64,000 nt of DNA, taken from NCBI GenBank assembly GCA_015258485.1, contig JABZIF010000001.1, positions 1-64,000 on the forward strand, read 5' to 3'. Position 1 is the stretch's first letter. Each line of letters starts with the position of its first letter. This DNA comes from Atopobiaceae bacterium. GTDB lineage: Bacteria > Actinomycetota > Coriobacteriia > Coriobacteriales > Atopobiaceae. Below the pieces are notes generated by a model. That model saw nothing but the letters and a program-made list of their open reading frames with translations. It did not search any database and was not told the origin of the DNA. Positions 59,792 to 64,000 of the stretch are shown piece after piece. Made by a program: the position numbers and the translations under genes.

Positions 59792-60658
59792 TTACGCCCT
59801 CCCTGTATGGGTGTGCTGCGAACCTAGCTCATCATCTACAACAGGGCTTAAAGATTCAGTAAGGGTAAAATCATCCAACTTTCCACGACTACAATTATGT
59901 ATATACAAATCACTCATACTATGATGCGCACCATGTAATGCACAATGATTTTTACCATGACCTCTACCGGCAATCTCATTAAGCTTTCCATCTGAAACCT
60001 CAATTACTCTACAAGCAAGCGCATCCAATGCATCTAAATCATGCGTCACAATAAGTACAGCGAGATTACGAGCTGTATGAGCTTCTCGTACCAAACTATA
60101 GAAATGATTACGACTCTCTTTATCAAGTCCTGTAGTAGGTTCATCCAAAACAAGTAATGAAGGATTCCCCACCAATGCACAAGCAAGTCGAACTCTCTGG
60201 AGTTGTCCTCCAGAAAGCTCTCTAATAATTCGAGAAGAAAAATTAGTCATTCCGACCAATTCAAGAGCTTCGCGTGTGCGCTCACGACGCTCCTGTGAGC
60301 TCATCTTTATTTTCTTGGCGCGCGCATACTGACTTGCATCAACCAACTCAATAACACTTGCTGGAAAACGATTTACGGACTCGGAAGGAAGCTGAGGAAC
60401 ATACCCAACAAGTTCCCAATCTTTAAAATGAGAAGAAGGAACACCAAAAAGAAGCGACTTTCCCGATGTGGGTTCAAGCTCTCCAACTACAATACGGGAA
60501 ATAGTAGATTTACCTGCACCGTTGTCACCAATAAGGGCACAAATTTCACCCTCACAAATATTCAAGTTAATATCACGTAATACAGGAGTTTTCTTATATG
60601 AAAAACTCACATCCTTAAGTGACACAATTTTGGTACTGTCCTGCAACTCTTCCTCCAC
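59792..60658 (-). CDS. znuC: metal (zinc) ABC transporter ATP-binding protein with His-rich C-terminus
   Basis: A 288-residue ATPase: Walker A GDNGAGKSTI, signature LSGGQLQRVRLACAL, Walker B LLVLDEPTTGLD, H-loop LIVTHD. The last about 60 residues extend beyond the usual fold and are rich in His and Cys (GRGHGKNHCALHGAHHS, DLYIHNCSRG, SQHTHTGRA), suggesting direct metal sensing or buffering. It lies between the binding protein (26-bp gap) and the permease. Confidence 0.92.
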   Translation of the reverse strand: MEEELQDSTKIVSLKDVSFSYKKTPVLRDINLNICEGEICALIGDNGAGKSTISRIVVGELEPTSGKSLLFGVPSSHFKDWELVGYVPQLPSESVNRFPASVIELVDASQYARAKKIKMSSQERRERTREALELVGMTNFSSRIIRELSGGQLQRVRLACALVGNPSLLVLDEPTTGLDKESRNHFYSLVREAHTARNLAVLIVTHDLDALDALACRVIEVSDGKLNEIAGRGHGKNHCALHGAHHSMSDLYIHNCSRGKLDDFTLTESLSPVVDDELGSQHTHTGRA

Positions 60659-60684
60659 CCATCCAGCATGTACTGGACTTGCTA

Positions 60685-61665
60685 CTACGCAAGCGCCTCT
60701 TCAAGCGCCTTAAGATTATCACGCATTACAGACAGATAATCTTCTCCCGCTTTAAGCTGTTCATCAGTTAAACCCTCAAGAGGATTTAACTCTTTTACTT
60801 GTGCACCTGTTGCTTCCGCAATTGCTTGAGCAACCTTTGGACTTACAAGCTCCTCCGAGAAAATTACCTTAACATTATTCTCTTTAACAAACTCAGTTAT
60901 TTTTTTCATCTCTTGTGCATTTGGCTCTGCATCTGCTTCAACACCTTCAATGGGCATCTGAGTTAAACCGTATGCTTCACAGAGATAACCAAATGCCTGA
61001 TGAGAAACAACAATGGTCTTATTTGGCAGCGAGTCTAAACCTTTATGAAATTCATTATCGAGCGTTTCAAACTCAGCGTTTGCTTTATCTAAATGAGCAG
61101 CATATTCATCTTTGTTTGAAGCATCCTTCTCAGAAAGTGCATCACAAATATTCTTCATCTGAATTTTTGCATTAAGAGGGCTGAGCCAAACGTGAGGATC
61201 TGTAGTACCGTCTCCATGATTATGATCATGACTTTCCTCATGATCATGATCATCATCTTCAAGGCTTAGCAAATTAACACCTTTTGATGTTTCAACAGCA
61301 ACTAACTTGGCATCAGATCCAAGACCATCCAATACGTCCTTAACCCAATGTTCCATTCCCGCCCCGTTATAAATTAAGAAATCAGCTTCTTGAATAGTTT
61401 GAATATCACGGCTCGTAGGCTCCCAATCATGAGGCTCTGTACCAGCTGGAACAAGACACGTAACCTCAGCCTTATCTCCTGCAATACGCTTTGCAAAGTC
61501 ATACATCGGATAAAAACTTGCGACAATAGTAAGTTTTTCTTTAGCAGTACTCTGACCAGCAGTATTACTCTGATTGGCAGTTTTACATCCTGAAAGAAAA
61601 GCACCAAGACCGACCGTAGAAATAGTAAGTGCACTACGACGAGAAAGATTTGGATTCAAATTCAT
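60685..61665 (-). CDS. znuA: zinc ABC transporter substrate-binding lipoprotein
   Basis: A 326-residue cluster A-I binding protein. Signal with LGAFLSGC lipobox; the mature part has metal ligands His in PAGTEPHDWEP, His in DPHVWLSP, His in VVSHQAFGYL and an acidic residue near the C-terminus. A His/Asp-rich loop DDDHDHEESHDHNHGDG (about 137-153) is typical of zinc-specific members. Start 61665 has GGAG 7 nt upstream; an in-frame ATG four codons earlier is less likely. First gene of the zinc operon. Confidence 0.92.
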   Translation of the reverse strand: MNLNPNLSRRSALTISTVGLGAFLSGCKTANQSNTAGQSTAKEKLTIVASFYPMYDFAKRIAGDKAEVTCLVPAGTEPHDWEPTSRDIQTIQEADFLIYNGAGMEHWVKDVLDGLGSDAKLVAVETSKGVNLLSLEDDDHDHEESHDHNHGDGTTDPHVWLSPLNAKIQMKNICDALSEKDASNKDEYAAHLDKANAEFETLDNEFHKGLDSLPNKTIVVSHQAFGYLCEAYGLTQMPIEGVEADAEPNAQEMKKITEFVKENNVKVIFSEELVSPKVAQAIAEATGAQVKELNPLEGLTDEQLKAGEDYLSVMRDNLKALEEALA

Positions 61666-61748
61666 AATATTCTCCATCTGTTTTAAATGATTTAATCAAA
61701 AGTAACTGCTTTGCCAAACGTAATGTAACAAAGCAATTATGAAATCCC

Positions 61749-61776
61749 TTATTACTTTTACTTTTCTATCGGTCAA
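61749..61776 (-). promoter_or_regulatory. promoter of the zinc transporter operon
   Basis: TTGACC (61776-61771) and TAATAA (61754-61749) on the - strand with 16-bp spacing. Between it and the start, TGCTTTG (61707-61713) and CAAAGCA (61729-61735) form an inverted repeat that could be a regulator site; it does not match a Zur consensus I know. Confidence 0.5.
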
Positions 61777-61868
61777 ACCAAACGCTCAAACCTACCAGTT
61801 TGTTGCCTTCTCCGTATCATACTCACCTCTTATCATCTGAACATGCTTTCATACTTCCTATTTAGCAC

Positions 61869-61905
61869 GAAAGCGGGCCGTCTAAGACGGCCCGCTTTCT
61901 TTTTA
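61869..61905 (+). terminator. strong hairpin with + strand T-run
   Basis: GAAAGCGGGCCGTC (61869-61882) and GACGGCCCGCTTTC (61886-61899) are perfect 14-bp arms around a 3-nt loop, followed by TTTTT on the + strand. Flanking genes are both on the - strand, so the orientation is unexpected. It separates the zinc and DUF421 units; the other parts of 61678-62021 hold no gene. Confidence 0.8.
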
Positions 61906-62021
61906 GCAGTAGTATAGCAAGTAAAATTATTTAATCAAAGTATGAATAAGTTTACTTTTATAAAATCATCTCTATATGCATTATCTTATAAAAATTTAAC
62001 CCATAAATCATGCGTTATGAC

Positions 62022-62654
62022 CTAATCGGAATACGGCGTGATTGTTAAATTTCCTTTACTATATTCAGCTAAATAAATTTCTGAAGAAGCATAACCTTGC
62101 CGTTTAAGTTCGTTTTCAAGCCAATTTTCTTCAAGATCCATCGCATCAAGGATATTCGTCTGAACCTGTCCATCAGTAATGAGAGGAAATTTTACATTCT
62201 CTTCACCGTGCTGAACAATAATAAGCTGACCATTTTGCTCAAGAATAGCGCGCTTAACTTCAGATACATAACTTACGCCTGCCTGCCTCAACTTTAAAGA
62301 AACATCGTAAGCAGTAAGTCCAGCTGATCTGCAATTATCAACAAGTAGTTTTCCCCTATCAATAACAATAATCGGCTTTCCATCAACAAGGCCTTTAATG
62401 AACATATTATTAGTACGAAGCCATTTAAGTGCCAAAACAATAATGAGCCAAATCAACAATACGAGTGTGTATTGAAGAATACTAATAGCACTGTTGTAAA
62501 TCATGCCACCAACAATTCCGCCCAGTACAAAGTTTTGTACCTGATCTATTGCAGCCGTTGGAGCTAAATTACCTTTTCCACTTACGTTAATTGCCAAAAC
62601 AAGCGAAAACAAACCAATACACAGCTTAATGGCAACCTCAAGATAAAAATTCAT
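62022..62654 (-). CDS. DUF421 (YetF-like) membrane protein
   Basis: A 210-residue protein with three N-terminal membrane segments (VAIKLCIGLFSLVLAI, FVLGGIVGGMIYNSAISI, YTLVLLIWLIIVLALKWL) and a cytoplasmic domain with the DUF421 pattern (GKPIIVIDRGKLLVDNCRSAGLTAYDVSLKLRQAGVSYVSEVKRAILEQNGQLII). It pairs with the DUF3290 gene 4 bp upstream, a constant association in Firmicutes; function is unknown. Confidence 0.88.
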   Translation of the reverse strand: MNFYLEVAIKLCIGLFSLVLAINVSGKGNLAPTAAIDQVQNFVLGGIVGGMIYNSAISILQYTLVLLIWLIIVLALKWLRTNNMFIKGLVDGKPIIVIDRGKLLVDNCRSAGLTAYDVSLKLRQAGVSYVSEVKRAILEQNGQLIIVQHGEENVKFPLITDGQVQTNILDAMDLEENWLENELKRQGYASSEIYLAEYSKGNLTITPYSD

Positions 62655-62658
62655 AAGG

Positions 62659-63102
62659 TTACTCCTCTATATGTCTAATATCATTACCGAGCAATGTTAT
62701 CTGCTCAAACACATAGCCACTATCGCTATTCTTTAAAACATGAAAATATTTTCCATCTACTTCAAGATAAGATGGATTTCCCTTATCATCAAAGGCAACA
62801 TATACATGGCTAGAATCAACATTCAAATTTCGCGCGATAGATTCTTGAGATGCAATAATTGACTCAGAATGCCTTCGTGCTTGATCAACAGATATCACAC
62901 GCTCAAACTGTAATAATCCAAGAAAAACCAAAGAGAAAAGAGCAATTAAAACGAGCTCTCTATACTTAGAATCTTTTCTATCTCTAAAGTAATGAATAAG
63001 CGAGAAAATCAATAAGATTGCAACAAATGCAAAAAGGACCACCTGAGTCCAATCAAGCGTTGCCGAATGATGAATCAAGTAGTTATGAGAATAAAATTCC
63101 AT
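62659..63102 (-). CDS. DUF3290 membrane protein
   Basis: A 147-residue protein with two membrane segments (QVVLFAFVAILLIFSLIHYF and LVLIALFSLVFLGLLQF) and a small C-terminal domain (HVYVAFDDKGNPSYLEVDGKYFHVLKN). It forms a two-gene unit with the DUF421 protein. Start at ATG 63102 or, two codons upstream, 63108. Confidence 0.82.
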   Translation of the reverse strand: MEFYSHNYLIHHSATLDWTQVVLFAFVAILLIFSLIHYFRDRKDSKYRELVLIALFSLVFLGLLQFERVISVDQARRHSESIIASQESIARNLNVDSSHVYVAFDDKGNPSYLEVDGKYFHVLKNSDSGYVFEQITLLGNDIRHIEE

Positions 63103-63138
63103 ATGCATCCTTTATCTTACCTACAGCATCGCTTTACT

Positions 63139-64000
63139 TTAAGCTTTATAAACACTCTTTCCACCTAAGAAAGTCTCCAGAAGCTGCAGATTTTCATTAA
63201 GAACAATAAAGTCTGCTTCGTAACCGGGGCGAATAAAGCCACAAACATCGTCAATACCGCACGAACGGGCAGGGTTTTCAGATGCCATACGAATAGCATC
63301 CTCCGCAGAAACAATACCCCAGTCATACACATTTTTAAGGCCCTGGAACAAGCGAAGAATAGATCCAGCAAGACTATGAGACTCATCAGTCAGTCGAGCC
63401 GTTCCATCAGAGACTACTACAGGAAAATCTCCCAAATTGTAATTACCGTCAGGCATGCCACCTGCACGCATACAATCGGTAATAAGAACGGTATGATCGG
63501 TCCCCTTTGCCTCAACCAACGCACGCACTGCAATTGGATTAAGATGATGCCCATCACAAATTGCTTCGGCATACGTTCCGTGTGTGGTCATTGCAGCACC
63601 AACCATGCCCGGTTCACGATGATGAAGCCCACTCATTCCGTTATAGGTATGAACGAAGATATCTGCACCAGCATTTACACACGCAAGTGCCTGTTCATAA
63701 GTTGCATCAGAATGACCTAAGGCAACATGTACACCACGGTTTGCCATCTCTGCACAAAATTCTGGTGCGCCATTACGCTCAGGAGCAATAGCAATTTTTG
63801 AAATCCAACCATCAGCCCGGTTTTGCCATTCATCAAAGACCTCTACATCTGGATCAAGGAAGTAGGCAGGATTCTGGGCGCCCTTGTGTTTCTCGGTAAA
63901 GAATGGTCCTTCTAGAAAGATTCCTTGAATACGAGCTGCATCAATGCCATTTGCTGCAATTCCCTCTGCTGCATCAGCAACAGACTCACAAGCATCACCG
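63139..64000 (-). CDS. nagA: N-acetylglucosamine-6-phosphate deacetylase, C-terminal part (truncated by window edge)
   Basis: The frame is open to the right edge and encodes at least 287 residues. It begins in the window with sequence containing EGPFFTEKHKGAQNPAYF, the NagA EGPF motif, then IAPERNG, VALGHSDATYEQA (metal His), HTYNGMSGLHHREPG, DGHHLNP, and LITDCMRAGG(M) with catalytic Asp. It deacetylates GlcNAc-6-P in amino-sugar breakdown. The start and the N-terminal metal site lie outside the window. Confidence 0.93.
   Translation of the reverse strand, partial: GDACESVADAAEGIAANGIDAARIQGIFLEGPFFTEKHKGAQNPAYFLDPDVEVFDEWQNRADGWISKIAIAPERNGAPEFCAEMANRGVHVALGHSDATYEQALACVNAGADIFVHTYNGMSGLHHREPGMVGAAMTTHGTYAEAICDGHHLNPIAVRALVEAKGTDHTVLITDCMRAGGMPDGNYNLGDFPVVVSDGTARLTDESHSLAGSILRLFQGLKNVYDWGIVSAEDAIRMASENPARSCGIDDVCGFIRPGYEADFIVLNENLQLLETFLGGKSVYKA

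Noticed and set aside
61201..61260. ATGATCATGATC-type repeats in the zinc binding protein gene as a regulatory element
   Set aside because: They simply encode the His/Asp-rich metal loop.
1..64000. CRISPR array, insertion sequence or rRNA
   Set aside because: No regular repeat-spacer pattern, transposase or rRNA sequence was seen on either strand.

Overview
The window looks like a chromosomal segment of a low-to-moderate GC Actinomycetota, most likely of the Coriobacteriia (Atopobium/Lancefieldella/Olsenella type). This is inferred from the mix of Gram-positive style features (T-box leader on pheST, strong AAAGGAGG ribosome binding sites, lipoproteins, choline-binding-like cell-wall repeats) with an actinobacterial-type tad pilus locus. 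No 16S gene is present, so the assignment is an inference.

Positions 1 to about 20,200 are the late half of a siphophage-type prophage, all on the + strand and starting inside a gene at the left edge. The order is: small regulatory proteins (Cys-rich, Myb/SANT-like, sigma-region-4-like), two tiny membrane peptides, a ribbon-helix-helix protein, HNH endonuclease, small and large terminase, portal, MuF head protein with a nuclease-toxin-like C-terminus, a structured leader, scaffold, HK97-fold capsid, four head-tail connector proteins, tail tube, tail assembly chaperones joined by a textbook -1 frameshift, tape measure, Dit, Tal-like hub, tail fibre, XhlA-like protein, phi-LC3 holin and amidase endolysin. 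A separately promoted two-gene cassette (19,107-19,987) follows the endolysin: a 90-aa protein of unknown function and an HTH regulator, with an operator palindrome filling the promoter spacer. Its layout resembles anti-CRISPR/Aca cassettes. Integrase and lysogeny genes are not in the window.

Host genes follow. On the - strand: a membrane-anchored cyclophilin and a tannase-like lipoprotein whose nucleophile serine is replaced by alanine. Then an RDAC-family protein and tRNA-Phe(GAA) on +. Next, on -, an Xre repressor, a DUF2207 membrane protein and a full tad/flp pilus operon (cpaB, tadZ, tadA, tadB, tadC, flp, a lipoprotein-like gene, several TadE/TadG pseudopilins, DUF192 and a zinc ribbon) without a prepilin peptidase gene. 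After it lie rsgA and a Ca2+-type P-type ATPase (-), D-lactate dehydrogenase and pyruvate kinase (+), a heterodimeric ABC exporter-fold pair (-), and a DUF4342 protein with an OmpR-type two-component system (+).

The right third holds a trehalose module (treR on -, PTS EIIBC and phosphotrehalase on +, with palindromic operators between), an iron-type alcohol dehydrogenase, a zinc-phospholipase-like protein, pheST under a Phe T-box (specifier UUC), a zinc ABC transporter, a DUF3290/DUF421 pair and the C-terminal part of nagA running off the right edge. The T-box and the tRNA-Phe it should sense are both in the window. I saw no CRISPR array, rRNA or insertion sequence.
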